Source of the DNA: Biscogniauxia marginata
Taxonomy: Eukaryota; Ascomycota; Sordariomycetes; Xylariales; Xylariaceae
Direction of reading: 5' to 3'
Assembly (NCBI GenBank): GCA_022695795.1
Contig: MU404057.1
Coordinates: 124,001 to 188,000 of the forward strand
DNA: 64,000 bases
Shown: one piece after another, positions 35,286 through 45,882 of the stretch
Layout: every line of letters begins with the position of its first letter
Position numbering within the stretch: the first letter of the stretch is position 1
Program-made: the position numbers and the translations under genes
Notes under the pieces: model-generated
Told to the model about the DNA's origin: nothing
Database searches by the model: none
Seen by the model: the letters and a program-made list of their open reading frames with translations, nothing else

Positions 35286-36011
35286 AGTCGTCGCGACCAG
35301 CAGCCACCACCTCGGAAAGAAGGGGCCGCCAAATTTCCCGACGCGCCCTGGGCGGTTCATAATAGGCCATACCAGCAGCAGCAGCAGCAGCAACGGCAGC
35401 GGCAGCGGCAGCGGCAGGCCTCCTGGCTTTAATAATGTAGTTTAGACCCTATCTCTTTTTTTCTGAACAAGTTGGGGTTGGGGTCGATTTGGTTTGGTCT
35501 GGTCTGAGTGATTTTTTTTTCATATCATAAATGACTACTGTAGCATCCCCCTTCCCCCCGTAGGGTCGACGGCTGGTTCTAGTGATATTAGCTAAGGCGT
35601 TTTCGGGCGTTTCAATCAATCAATCATCGTCGTCGTTGTCGTCATTATCATAGTTTCCAGTGAAAAAAGAAAAAGAAAAAGCCTTGGTTGGCAAAATCTA
35701 GGTTCACCTAGGACTTTATCTTAGCTATGATCTTAAATTTTCATGTTTGTTCGTGGAAATGAGAGGAAGCTTGTTCAACCCCTTTCCGAAATTGGTAGGA
35801 TCCCCCTTTTCCTTTCAGGAAAGATTCTTTTCATGACTGGCCGTACCTTAGATTTTATACGAAATATATGCAACTTGAGGAAGATTAGGAGGGAGCTTAG
35901 GACGATTTCTTTATATTTTCATCATCGTCGTTGTTGTTGTTACCATCTACCGGAACAGCAGTTATACCACATAAATACAATAATAGCAGTAAAACATCGT
36001 CATCATCGTCA
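35286..36011. other. Convergent 3' region with CAG/GGC-type trinucleotide repeat
   Basis: Tail-to-tail interval between the kinase (+) and the small membrane protein (-). A trinucleotide repeat (CAG turning into CGGCAG) spans 35373-35417 in the probable kinase 3' UTR. T-rich runs follow near 35511. No gene is supported. Confidence 0.55.
35373..35417 (+). repeat. CAG/CGG trinucleotide repeat
   Basis: About six CAG units and then alternating CGGCAG units. It lies 88-132 bp after the kinase stop codon, so it is probably transcribed in the 3' UTR. If the stop were read in another frame it would code for Ser/Gly. Confidence 0.8.
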
Positions 36012-37093
36012 TCACGTGAAATCGCTCTCGCTGCTCTCCTCATGTATGGTCTGGGCAAGTAGGCCCCGTCGCCGCCGCCTAGGCTTCTCCGAGGACCGCA
36101 GCAACTTCCACCTGTTCTCAAAAAGCTCTGCCGCGGCGTCCAGCCTCGGATCCTCCGCCCCTCCTCCCATCCTCCGGCTTCTGCCGCTCGGTTTGTCGCT
36201 GAGCAGCGGATCCCCCCTCGACTTCTGCTTCCCCGCGCGGCCGCTCGACAGCGATGACGAGTACTGCCTGACACTGCTCTCGCCCGAGAAATTGCTATTG
36301 GAGTCTCCGAATTCGTCTAGTTGACCCTCGTCTTCGTCATCATCCTCTTCTTCCACGCCGTCTTCGTCGGCCTCGTCCAGGGGCGGCAGTCTCTGCTGCT
36401 GTTGCTGCTTGTGCTGACGCCGCTCTGCTAAGCGTAGCCGTTGCCGCTGCTGCTGAGTCGCGCTGTCCACGCCAAGTAGCACAAAAAGAAAACTCGAGGT
36501 CCCGTGAAGCATGCAGCCGGCACAGATACCTATAATAGCGGCGCAGGCGAGCTGTTGAGGGTTTCCCGGAACCTTGCGTGTTAGTTAGTCTGTTTTATTT
36601 CGATGGGCCAAATACTCTTTCTCTCATGTCTTGTATTGTATCCTATGGGTGAATGAAGCTTACGTAGAGGTATAGGTACTATACACCATTGTTGCATTAG
36701 TAAAAGCACACTTATGGGTAGGATCCCGGCGTCACATCTTCAGTTTTCTTTATCCTTTCTTCTTCTTCTTTTATCTTCTTCTTCTTTTATCGTGAACACA
36801 TGTGCGCCTTTATGCATCTTTCTCTTACAACGACAGCTAGATAAGCAGATAGGCAGGCAAGTGGATAATATCCGTACCTTAAGTCGAGCGACCAGGCCCA
36901 TGACGAATGAGGCCGCGCCCAGTACCATATAGAACATGTACAAGAAGGGCGACAACAGGAAGGCGACCAGCGCGTAAGCATAGTACACCGGATAGTGTAG
37001 CGGGATCGTGACGTAGTAGGCCACACGCGCGACGAGCCGGCTCGCAGCGATCAGGAACGTGCCGGCACTCTGCAGGGGCGCGAGCCATTCCAT
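36012..37093 (-). CDS. Small fungal membrane protein with acidic/basic tail (251 aa)
   Basis: Two exons on the minus strand: 36878-37093 (72 codons) and 36012-36551 (179 codons plus stop), joined in phase 0. The 326-bp intron has donor GTACGG, a GACTAACTAAC branch region and acceptor AACAG. Exon 1 begins MEWLAPLQSAG and carries hydrophobic segments at about 24-48 and 50-70. Exon 2 opens with a further hydrophobic segment (LACAAIIGICAGC..., about 73-96). The C-terminal 150 residues are Gln-rich, then Glu/Asp-rich, then Arg/Ser-rich and likely cytosolic and disordered. The fusion of a hydrophobic end to a hydrophobic start supports the splice. I know similar small membrane proteins in ascomycetes but no function. 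It is divergent from the AMPK beta gene. Confidence 0.65.
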
Positions 37094-38735
37094 TGTTTTT
37101 CGAGGCTCGAGCTGTAGCTGAACCGAGCTGAGTTCAAGATATTCAGCTGTAAGCGGCAGCTCGGGGTAAGGCGGACGGGCGGACTCTTGGATTGGCCGCT
37201 GCCCGTGGGATAGATATATCGATGAATCAGTGGGTTACGAATGAAAAAGGAACCTCACGTCTTGGGAGGTGAGAAAGGCATTCGGATAGGTGGACAGGGA
37301 GGCCTTGAATCATTCGGTTCTCGGCACCTCTTGGTGCTCTCAGCTCAGCCAGATTGAGGTGATATTATTACGTACGGACTGGGTTGACGAGGGATGAGGC
37401 TTGGCATTTGTGCGAGTGACACTTTGACGGGCCACTCGGATGAGACAAAGAGGTAAGTGAGCTAGAAAACCCTCTAAAGATATGTTGCGTAAGCAGGGGG
37501 GGCGCTGCGGCAGGTCCCTTTCCCCAGATTGAAACAAGTTGCCGGTGAGGTTATGAGGTGGATGGAAGATGGATGGAATGGAATGCAAGGTGCATTACAT
37601 ACTTAGTCCGATCCGATGGGGTAATGGGAACTGGAACCGTCCAGGGACGTTCGATTTGATTCGTCTATGCGTAGGTACCTTATTAGGGTAGTACTGTAAT
37701 GTAATAAGGTTAGGTGGCAGTCAGCTTGGATTTGGAGAGCTACGAGGTAACCCTTCGATATGAGGTAGCTTTGAAACAGAAACCAGTGATCTTAGACTCT
37801 TTGTCAAGTACTGTCTGTATGTACCTACATGTAAAACATGTGGGTACATGTACCAGCTCTTAACAACTTAAGTATATATAAAAAGAAAACATAATCATAA
37901 AAAATAAGTTTAACATAACTAATAAAATAAAAGGATTAATAATACTTATCTTTATCTTTATCTTCTTCGAGTATACTATATTACGAAGAGGGAGATGTGT
38001 TTGCGAGGTTGATAAATCAATTAGATAATAACGGACCTAAAAGGTAGCAGGTACCTAAGGTACATACTAATCAGGTCGTTACATACATAATCAACGGAGG
38101 TTCGGGGGGAGACATCGGGCTGATGACTTTCCATCTCTCTGGCCAATTGCTGCTACATTCCATTCCCCCACCCGCGACGTACTTTACCTACACACTTACT
38201 TACGCTACTCCAAAGAGTCCCATGACCAAAAGTCCTGCGATGATCCTTCTCTCACCTGAGCACATCATTGAGTCTATGTTCCTCTGACTGTCACTTTTAC
38301 TTCACTCACCGCTCAGAACCCACCGTCTGACGCCCAGCCTCTACCTGTGCTGTACCTTATAGCCTGTACCTAGCTTCGTAGCAGTAGCTTGTCGCAGCCC
38401 ACCGTCCACCGCCCACGCCCTCGCCCACGCCCACGCGCCTCATCCCGCATCCCGCACTTCGCCTTCCCCGCGATATCCTTCCCTCTCTCCATCTCGCTGT
38501 CTCTGCCTTCTCTGTGTCTCCATCTGGTCTCTGTCACTCAGCCGCCCCCCTTTGCCAGTTGCCATTTGCCCTTTCCCGTTGGCCTTCCCCCCCCCTTTGA
38601 CATATACGCACACGCCCTCCCACCGCCACCGGGTGCCTACCACCACCACTACGACAATAATATCATCACCCCCCCCCCACGCCCGCGCCCGCGCCCGCGC
38701 CTACACCCAGGCATCGCATCCGTACCGCACGAACC
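37094..38735. promoter_or_regulatory. Shared divergent promoter region (membrane protein / AMPK beta)
   Basis: This head-to-head interval must hold both promoters. It contains an imperfect hairpin at 37821-37847, an AT-rich island at about 37868-37970, and a strongly C/T-rich tract from about 38380 to 38700 just before the AMPK beta start. Pyrimidine-rich leaders are common at fungal transcription start regions. I cannot place transcription starts. Confidence 0.45.
37821..37847. other. Imperfect hairpin, 12-bp arms with one mismatch
   Basis: GTACCTACATGT, loop AAA, ACATGTGGGTAC: 11 of 12 positions pair. A further GTACATGTACC follows at once. It sits in the divergent promoter region and could be a cruciform or a binding site for a dimeric factor. 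Confidence 0.6.
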
Positions 38736-40240
38736 ATGGGAAACGCCCCGTCCACGACAAAGTCAGCTACCCCCACACCTCCATCAAGTCAGGACTCCCC
38801 GCGAGGTTCCGCCAAGAAGGAACCCAAGAACCTGGTATCGATACATCACCAGCATACATATATCCGGTCACCAGCGTCGCCCGAGGCGTCGGTTGTCCAG
38901 GCCCAGGGCTCCACCATCTCCAACCGCAACGCACAGTCCAGACCGCTCTCCATCCTCAACTCGTCCTCTCCCTCCACCAGCTCCAACTACTCTACCGCCC
39001 TCGCCAGACCCCCCGAGCCCAAAGCACGACATGTGGCCGAGATCAAGAATGAGCACTCGCAGCCCCTAGCTGTGCCCATCACCTACCCCGAGTCCACCAG
39101 CCTCGGCCTCGGCCTCGGCCTCGCCCACCCCGAGCAGTACGAAGAAGGGCCGCCGTCCGGCACCACTTCGAGCAGCGTCCAAGACATGTCTTCCTACCAG
39201 CTCTCCCGCCCGCCGCGTCTGCCGCTCCCCATCGAGGAAGAGATCCACACCCCCGGCTCGCCCATCGTTGCTCCCACCGATGCCGACGACAGGGGCGTCG
39301 ATGATGTCGCCGCCCTCGACGACCACGACAGCCTACCGCGCCGCTCCTCCGGCCTGAGCAATGCGACGGACGCGGACGAGGACGACGCCGAGGAGCTGCG
39401 CGTCGACAAGACGAGGCCCACCATCCCGACGCGCGTCGAGTGGTTGCAGGGCGGTCAGAAGGTCTACGTCACCGGAACTCCCTTCCAGTGGGGTCGCAAA
39501 CAGCGTCTACTTCCTGCGTGAGTTGACTGATATTCTGGAATGACATTCGCCAAGTTCTGACCTTCTTTCCTCTATAGCAAGGGCCGCGAGGGCGTCCTAG
39601 AAACTGTCATCCCCGTGTTTCCCGGTACTCACCATATTAAGTTCCTGGTGGACGGGAGCATGCAAACATCACCGGATCTCCCCACTACCGTCGACTTTGG
39701 GAACAACCTGGTCAATTATATTGAAGTGAGCGGCGACGGCACGACCGCCCGGAATCTAAACCTGGACTCAGGCGTCCCTAAATCAAATACAGATGCCCAG
39801 CGGCTCCCGTCCAGACAGGCCTCGGCAGATGAGATTGCCCAGAAGAAGGTCATAATCCCCGTGGAGACCTTCTCTAGCAAGATCCCACAGTACCTAGAAG
39901 ATTTCGACCAACCTGAGGACTCGGCGGCATACCGGATCGCGGCGACGGCCTTGGAGAAACTACCAGCACCGCCTAGCTTGCCAAGTTTCTTGAGCAAGCC
40001 TATCATGAATAACACCACGCTAATGAAAGACGATAACAGCGTGCTGAATATGCCAAACCACACTGTCCTGAACCACCTGGCCACATGTAGTATTAAAAAT
40101 AACGTTCTTGCCGTATCGGCTACCACCCGGTACCAGAACAAGGTAAAATCTAGATGTATATCGAAAGTACAGAAGCTTGTCAGACTAATAGCACACAGTA
40201 CGTTACAACTATTATCTACAAAGCCACGAAGGATGAGTAA
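38736..40240 (+). CDS. gal83: SNF1/AMPK complex beta subunit (GAL83/SIP-type, 462 aa)
   Basis: Three exons: 38736-39517, 39578-40142, 40199-40240; the 60- and 56-bp introns fit in phase. The protein starts MGNAPST, a typical N-myristoylation signal (Gly2, Ser6), seen in AMPK beta subunits and pointing to membrane recruitment. Residues about 10-230 are Ser/Pro-rich and disordered. Residues about 233-311 form the glycogen-binding (CBM48/AMPK1-CBM) module: 'VYVTGTPFQWGRK', 'PGTHHIKFLVDG', 'LPTTVDFGNNLVNYIEVS'. Residues about 362-462 are the AMPKBI/ASC domain, with 'PPSLPSFLSKPIMNNT', 'DNSVLNMPNHTVLNHLATCSIKNNVLAVS' and the terminal strand 'YVTTIIYKATKDE', which needs the last 42-nt exon. It should tether the SNF1 alpha kinase to the gamma subunit and direct it in glucose sensing. 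Confidence 0.93.
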
Positions 40241-41485
40241 ATACGCTATATATTGGCTCTTAGGGGCATTTGGATGTTCTACGCAGGACCATGGGCCACA
40301 TCGTGCGATGTGGCCATCAGGATTATTCCAGAAGAGGGTGTAAGTCACCCTGAGAATCGGGTTTATACATACACAATTCTTTCAGGGGCGAGATCATATC
40401 AGATAAACACGCGCTCATGTGCATAATGTACGACTATGTGAAATATAATGATGGGGAATAGGTAACAAGCTACCTCAAGGAATGGGGACTAGGAAATTGT
40501 GCGCCGTGTCCGCACCGGGAGATCTCAGCAAGGGAGGTGCAGTAAGGGAGGCACCATATCGACATGGGTGGCTCGGCGATGAGAACAAATTGAGAAGTTC
40601 CATTACGAAGTATCTGATGAGAATAGGCAATCTTTCTAAGCATATACTACGCACCTTATTAAGTCTCCGACTATACTTTGGTCTTGTAGAAACCAACATG
40701 ATGGTTAGTAGTTATGTAGTATTAATAGCTTGTATCTATGAAATACTTGATAGATGATATAGCTACGCGCCGATATAAATAAATTAAAAAGGGAGAAAGA
40801 AAAAAGGAAAAGGAGAAACGAAAGGTTAATAATTATAAAATACCTTATATACTTTTAACTTTAATGTTTTTTCTTTTATTTCTTTTTAAATAATATTTTT
40901 ATATAATAATAATTTAATAAATATTATCACGGCTTAATAATACTAAGTTTAATAAAATAATAAGTAAAACACTTTATTATTATATTTATTATAAAATAAT
41001 AAAGTTAAAATAAAGCTTAAAATGTATTTTACTATTAAAATGGCTTTAATAACCATTTTAAATTTTCCTTTTTCTTTATTTTTAATATTTTTATTAATAA
41101 ATTAAAAAATCAAGTATTATTTTAAATCCTTTTTTGTTATTATAACAAATATTTTTTAATTTATATTATATTTAAATAAAGTTAATTATAAAAAAAGAAA
41201 AATATAAATTTATTAAATTAAATAAACATGTATTAAAACACTAATATCACTCTTTTTGTTCCGCTTTATAGCTTTTTTACTATTCGAAGCTCTCGTCTTC
41301 ACGAGTGAAGTTTTTTGTTCGTTCGTTCTTTCTTCCTTATAGTCTCCTCACTGTTGTTATCTCTTAGACCACCTTCTGCCTCAGGAGTCCTTGACCCTCT
41401 TGTTTTATAATTAAAAATATAGGTACGCAGTATGCAACTGTCGGAGCAAAGTAGCAGCCTTCCTACCCTCACAGATGGGTCACCG
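40241..41485. other. Convergent interval holding an extreme AT-rich island
   Basis: This is the tail-to-tail region between the AMPK beta gene (+) and the SDR gene (-). Its core, about 40770-41260, is almost pure A/T. It is flanked by more balanced sequence with a quasi-palindrome (CTTCACGAGTGAAG) near 41298. No gene or RNA is apparent. Confidence 0.6.
40770..41260. other. AT-rich island of about 490 bp
   Basis: Long runs of A, T, TAA and TTA with very few G or C. The island is bounded by normal-composition DNA on both sides. It is consistent with a relic heavily mutated by RIP or with an AT-rich insertion. No open frame of any use exists. I read the composition by eye and give no percentage. 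Confidence 0.75.
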
Positions 41486-42699
41486 TCAATACATCGCCCA
41501 GCCCTGCAATCATCAGTATAAGTCAGCAGCTAACAAACCAATACAAAACCACGCGCAGACAGTCAGACACGCGCCAGCTATTCTGCGTACCTCAACAATG
41601 AGGAAGGAAAGTCGAAGAAAGGCAAAAGGAAAAAAGGACTCACCCCAGAAACAGAAATCACCTGCCCGGTAACCCACCCCCCATCCGGCCCCGCGAGCGC
41701 GGCGACCACGTCCGCGACCTCGCGCGCCTCGCCCAGCCGGCGGCCGAGCGGCGTCGCAGCCTTCTGGGCGTCGACGATGGAGCGGGGGATGTTGTCGAGC
41801 AGGGCGCTCTGCACGGGGCCCGGGCTGACGCAGTTGACGGTGACGCCGCCGCGGGGGCCGAGCTCGGCGGCCCAGCAGCGCGTCAGCGCCTCGAGCGCCG
41901 CCTTGGACGAGCAGTACAGGCCCACGGCGGCGAAGCCCGCGCGCGCGCCCACGGAGCCGATGTTGAGGACGCGCGAGGAGGGGCGCGCGGGGATGTAGGG
42001 GAGGAGGGCTTGGGTTAGGACTTTGCGGGGAGGGGAGACGTTGGTTAGTTGGTTGGTTGGTCGGACAGAGAGAGATATATATGGTTTGGGATGGAAAAGT
42101 GGGTATGGTAAAGGGGAGGGCCAAAAAGGGGGAAGGGAGATGATTAACTCACGTATAACCCCTCGCACGTTCAGATCGTACACGGCGTTATAATCGTCGA
42201 CGGAAATCTCGCCCAGGGGCTTGACCCGCTCGGCGCCGGCGTTGTTGACGAGGATATCGAGCTCGAACCATTCTCTGGCCTCGCCCTTCTCGCCCCCGTC
42301 CTTCCCCTCCCCCTCGATATCGCCCCGCGCGGCGAGGATGTCCGCGACCAGGGTCCGCGGCCCGTCCTCGCGGCTGAGGTCGACGCGGAAGGCCCGCGCC
42401 GCGGGCTCGTGCGGGAGCGCGCGTACGGCGCGGCAGATGTCCTCGGCGCGGGACTCGCTGCCGGGAGAGACGTACGTGAAGAGGACCTGCATATGAAAAA
42501 AAAAAATTTTCCACCAAAGAATTAGCTTTTTTTCGAGATCAGGAAGAAGTGAAAGCGATAAATAGAAAACAATGTGTCGTACCGTGGATGCCCCCCGCCG
42601 CGCCAGTTCCATCACGATGGCCTCGCCGATGCCCCGAGAGCCCCCGGTCACGAGGGCGGTTCTGCCCGCGAGCGGGTAAGGATATCCTTGTGTCGACAT
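41486..42699 (-). CDS. Classical short-chain dehydrogenase/reductase, 3-oxoacyl-ACP-reductase-like (281 aa)
   Basis: Four exons on the minus strand: 42583-42699, 42153-42486, 41644-42020, 41486-41503; introns of 96, 132 and 140 bp, all in phase. The last exon is 18 nt and completes the C-terminus SGGWAMY. The Rossmann turn TGGSRGIG is at 18-25, NNAG at 120-123, NVRG at 145-148, the catalytic Ser173, Tyr186 and Lys190 (YCSSK), and 'VNCVSPGPVQSALL' follows. This is a complete NAD(P)-dependent SDR close to FabG-type 3-oxoacyl reductases and 'VGARAGF...YCSSKAALE' fungal relatives. A charged loop at about 94-112 (EGEGKDGGEKGEARE) is an insertion relative to FabG. The substrate cannot be read. No targeting peptide is clear. 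It is strongly GC-rich next to the AT island. Confidence 0.88.
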
Positions 42700-43923
42700 A
42701 TCTCTCCGGCGGCCGGGATCGAGGATCTATCTGAGTTATTTAGTGTGAGGGGAGGATGAAAACGGTTATTCGAGAAGATGCACAGGAAGTGATACATGAG
42801 CAAGATTTTCTTTCTTGCTTCTTTTTTTTTGTCAGCCGTAAAGGGCCTTCTACGCACACACATATATATATATAGAGAGAGAGGTACACGTATAGGTACA
42901 TACATCATCTCATGACACTCACTATTCAGTCAGTCCGTGACATCGGAAACAACATTCTTCTTTCGGCGTTGTTGCGCTTTATCCCCGATCAGTCTGTATG
43001 TCCGATCATTTTTGTATACGAGTGGGTACGATATAGAGCGAAAATGGAGTTATTTGCGCCCGGATCCTTCGTCGGGGATACCAGGCTCAGATTCTTTTTT
43101 TTTTTTTGGTCAGGAGAGTCTACGGGGGGTCACTCTCTTACGAATGCAGGGCTCCCCTTTTCCCACTGTGCCTAACTTCGTACCGTAGTTACCTAATAAT
43201 AGCACCCTTAGAGCTAAGCATGGCTGGGGCTACCACCCTCGAGAGCCCGTCGTCGGGGATATCAAATTCTCCAGTTTTGGTATGGCGTATGTGTGGCCTA
43301 TTTCGCTATGATATGTCTGCGTATAAGGTGGGCGATGATCGTCGTGCGTATAAGTGACGATATACAGTATACCTTCTAGTAAATACGGTGTGTATAGTCG
43401 AGCAGGGATGTTCAATGGGTCTAAACTTTTGGTATTAATAGATACGGTAGCTGTAAATTTAATGAGCTATCAGTCTAAGTGCCTACCTGGTATTAATGCC
43501 ATTCACTACATAGAACTCACCTAATTACCTCCATTGATATTATTTCATGTGCGTAGTAAATACAAGCCTACCTTGTTTCATATCACTTGGATTGATAAAT
43601 ACAAGTCTTATTTCCTTCAGTAAACCTTTACCGATATATTGACGGATCGGGCCTTTTTCTTTCCTCTTTTTATTTTTTAATCTTCGTAAACTATCTCTAC
43701 ATTAAGTCTTTCAGTACATATAGAACATTAGCTACATTGAATTTCACTTAATTACCTAAGTTACGTGTAATGAAAGCATACTTATTTCTCATGCGGAGAC
43801 AGTTTAAGATCCTTGGTAAGATATGATATAATTCACCAATATACAAGTAGCTTCTACCGTACTAGCCTTCATCATAGGGAAAATAACCTATTACGAGAGC
43901 ATCCTAGGATATGAACGGATCAA

Positions 43924-44050
43924 GGGAGAAGTGCGTTACCCCTAATGATATGGAAACTCCGGTACATGTGCCATTCAAAAGGACATACTGTGTGCATAGC
44001 CGGTATATAAATATATGTATATCAATCATCCGGGGTAATGCACTTCTCCC
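43924..44050. repeat. Small inverted-repeat element (25-bp arms, 77-bp spacer)
   Basis: The left arm 43924-43948 and right arm 44026-44050 are reverse complements with three mismatches; the core GGAGAAGTGCNTTACCCC pairs except at N. The words GATCAA / GATCAAC lie just outside the two arms, though not at equal distances. The 127-bp size and structure suggest a MITE-like or solo terminal-inverted-repeat element. No transposase is present. Confidence 0.5.
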
Positions 44051-44225
44051 GAAGCCCCGATCAACTGCTCAGCAAGTTACCGGGAGATTTCCGTCATAGA
44101 ATATGGTCTATATCTCTATACTGATCCTAGGACGGAGGAACAGGGGCATCGCCGCCTTATTTGAGGAGTTAGGTAGCCACAGAAGAGCTATACGTTGGTC
44201 TGCCCGTTGAATCAATGCCACTTTA

Positions 44226-44396
44226 CCGTTTGCCCTTGAAGCTAGATGGCTCTGTACGATCGGCGACGTTGAATAGTCGACCGCCCCCGCAAGTCTCTGG
44301 ATGACGTGACGCGTAGATCGAGAAACGGCCAATAGTCCTCGCAAATACCGGAGTGCTTAACACATTGTATGCCGCTTCGTTGCCAGGAAAGGGGAT
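44226..44396 (-). pseudogene. Relic of a PRISE-like (SirQ-type) NAD(P)-dependent reductase
   Basis: The minus-strand frame reads IPFPGNEAAYN, then GRFSIYASRHPE, then GGGRLFNVADR and EPSSFKG. That order matches the C-terminal half of fungal PRISE-like Rossmann-fold proteins (often named SirQ or NAD-dependent epimerase), in which 'PFPG...ARFSIYAS...GGGRVFNVAD...PSSW' is followed by the 'KWP...YFGL' end. Here the frame meets a stop right after 'SSFKGKR', the linker before GRFSIY is a few residues short, and no N-terminal half with the glycine motif was found upstream. I therefore call a decayed fragment, not a gene. The upstream half of the open frame (to 44519) shows no clear similarity. Confidence 0.5.
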
Positions 44397-44679
44397 CTCG
44401 ACGAGATCCTCCCCTAAGAGGATGACTACTTCTTCGAGGCAAGGGGGCATGGTAATATTAGATCTGCTAGCTTCTTGTAATCCTTGAAAGGGGGGAACTG
44501 AGCTGTAAATGTCCGTCATCTATGACTAGGTGGTAATTGACCCCATGAGAGGGAAATCCCGTTATTCTCGGAACTAGGCTTCGTTCGCATTATAGCATGG
44601 TCTTCTCGCACGGGCGGGAAGTCTGGGGGAAATTTTTTGGTAGATTATCTTTTAGTTTTTAATTTTAAATCCCCTTTTC

Positions 44680-45882
44680 TTAATCTCTCCATTTGATGTG
44701 GACTTCGTCGGTCCTGAATCTCTGCGTACAGGTGCTCTCCTCGAGCGGGGTTCGGAAACCGGTCTCGTAGGCGAGCAGGCCCGCGTGGGCGATCATGATG
44801 CCGTTGTCGATGCAGAAGCGCTCGTCGGTGGCGTAGACGCTGCCGCCGCGCTCCGCCGCCATGCGCCCCATCATGTCCTGCAGGCGCTCGTTGCAGCCCA
44901 CGCCGCCGACTATCAGGACCTGGTTGCTACCTACGTGCGCCATGGCGCGCTCGGTGATCTCGACCAGCATCGCAAAGACGGTCTCCTGCAAGCTGAAGCA
45001 GAGATCTTCGGGCGTGATAATGACCTCGTCTTCTTCACCTTGCTCTTCAGGTCTCTCCTCCTTGCTTGATGCCTCTTGCTTTGTATTAGCACTCCCGTTG
45101 GGATACCCGTTCTCACCGTTGCTCTGTTTCTGCTGCCGTAGCCGTATTCTTTCCCGCTGCTCTCTCATCTGCGCCGCCAATAGGTCCGCCGCGCCCAGGA
45201 TCCCGCTGAAGCTACAATCCATACCCTTGACCGCATACGGCAGATCGAGTAGAACCTTGCCCCCTTTCCGGGCCAACATCTCGATGTTGTGTCCAGGCGC
45301 AGGGTCGTTGCTGATCTCGAGCGTGCGCGCGAAGCGATCCAGACAGTTCCCGACGGCTATGTCCAGCGTCTCACCGAAGATGCGATAGCGCTGTTCGGCG
45401 TAGGCGATCACCTGCGTGTTGCCGCCCGACACGTACAGCACCACGGGGTTCGTGGCGCCCGTGATCTCGCGCCCCATCTCGATGTGGCCGACGCAGTGGT
45501 TCACGCCCACGAGGGGCTTGTCCCAGAGCAGGCTCAGCGTGCGCGCGGCGATGGCGACGGACTGCAGGGGCGCGCCCATGCCGGGCCCCTTGGTATAGCA
45601 TATGCAGTCGAGATCGGCGGGCGATATGCGCGCTTCCCTCAGCGCGGACCGGGCGAGGCGCACGAAGAACGACCGGTGGTGCTTGGCGGTGTCCTTGGGG
45701 AGGAAGCCGGTTCCCGGGGGCGAGACGAAGGTGTGGCGGATGTTGGAGAGGATGCGCGACTGGGAGGTTAGGGGGTCGTGGGCTATTATCCCGATGCCGA
45801 GCTTGTTGGCGCTGCCCTCGCAGCCGAGGGCGAGGAGAGGCTTTGTCGTGCCTCCTGAGGAGGTAGGGGTAGGCTTTGTCAT
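44680..45882 (-). CDS. kae1: tRNA N6-adenosine threonylcarbamoyltransferase, KEOPS subunit KAE1 (400 aa)
   Basis: A single intronless minus-strand frame. It opens the ASKHA fold with '[17 protein letters not shown]', followed by '[18 protein letters not shown]', the metal-binding His motif in '[12 protein letters not shown]', '[13 protein letters not shown]', '[20 protein letters not shown]', '[14 protein letters not shown]' and the C-terminal '[17 protein letters not shown]' and '[16 protein letters not shown]'. All family motifs of the cytosolic Kae1/OSGEP type are present. It forms the catalytic part of KEOPS and makes t6A37 in ANN-decoding tRNAs. About residues 240-290 hold a Gln/Glu-rich insert between '[11 protein letters not shown]' and '[15 protein letters not shown]', longer than in yeast or human. 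The lack of a mitochondrial leader excludes Qri7. Confidence 0.95.
   Translation of the reverse strand: MTKPTPTSSGGTTKPLLALGCEGSANKLGIGIIAHDPLTSQSRILSNIRHTFVSPPGTGFLPKDTAKHHRSFFVRLARSALREARISPADLDCICYTKGPGMGAPLQSVAIAARTLSLLWDKPLVGVNHCVGHIEMGREITGATNPVVLYVSGGNTQVIAYAEQRYRIFGETLDIAVGNCLDRFARTLEISNDPAPGHNIEMLARKGGKVLLDLPYAVKGMDCSFSGILGAADLLAAQMREQRERIRLRQQKQSNGENGYPNGSANTKQEASSKEERPEEQGEEDEVIITPEDLCFSLQETVFAMLVEITERAMAHVGSNQVLIVGGVGCNERLQDMMGRMAAERGGSVYATDERFCIDNGIMIAHAGLLAYETGFRTPLEESTCTQRFRTDEVHIKWRD

Larger units (their letters stand above)
42700..44679. other. Intergenic with an inverted-repeat element and a gene relic
   Basis: The first few hundred bases are the SDR promoter; TA and GA repeats lie near 42860-42880. 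From about 43.4 kb the DNA is AT-rich and without frames. The inverted repeat (43924-44050) and the PRISE-like relic (44226-44396) are listed separately. The rest holds nothing I can name. Confidence 0.5.

Noticed and set aside
34786..35445. 219-codon plus-strand frame, and a 170-codon minus-strand frame, over the kinase tail
   Set aside because: Both are shadows of the low-complexity Arg/Asp/Pro-rich kinase C-terminus; their Thr/Ala/Arg and Val/Pro runs come from the same repeat.
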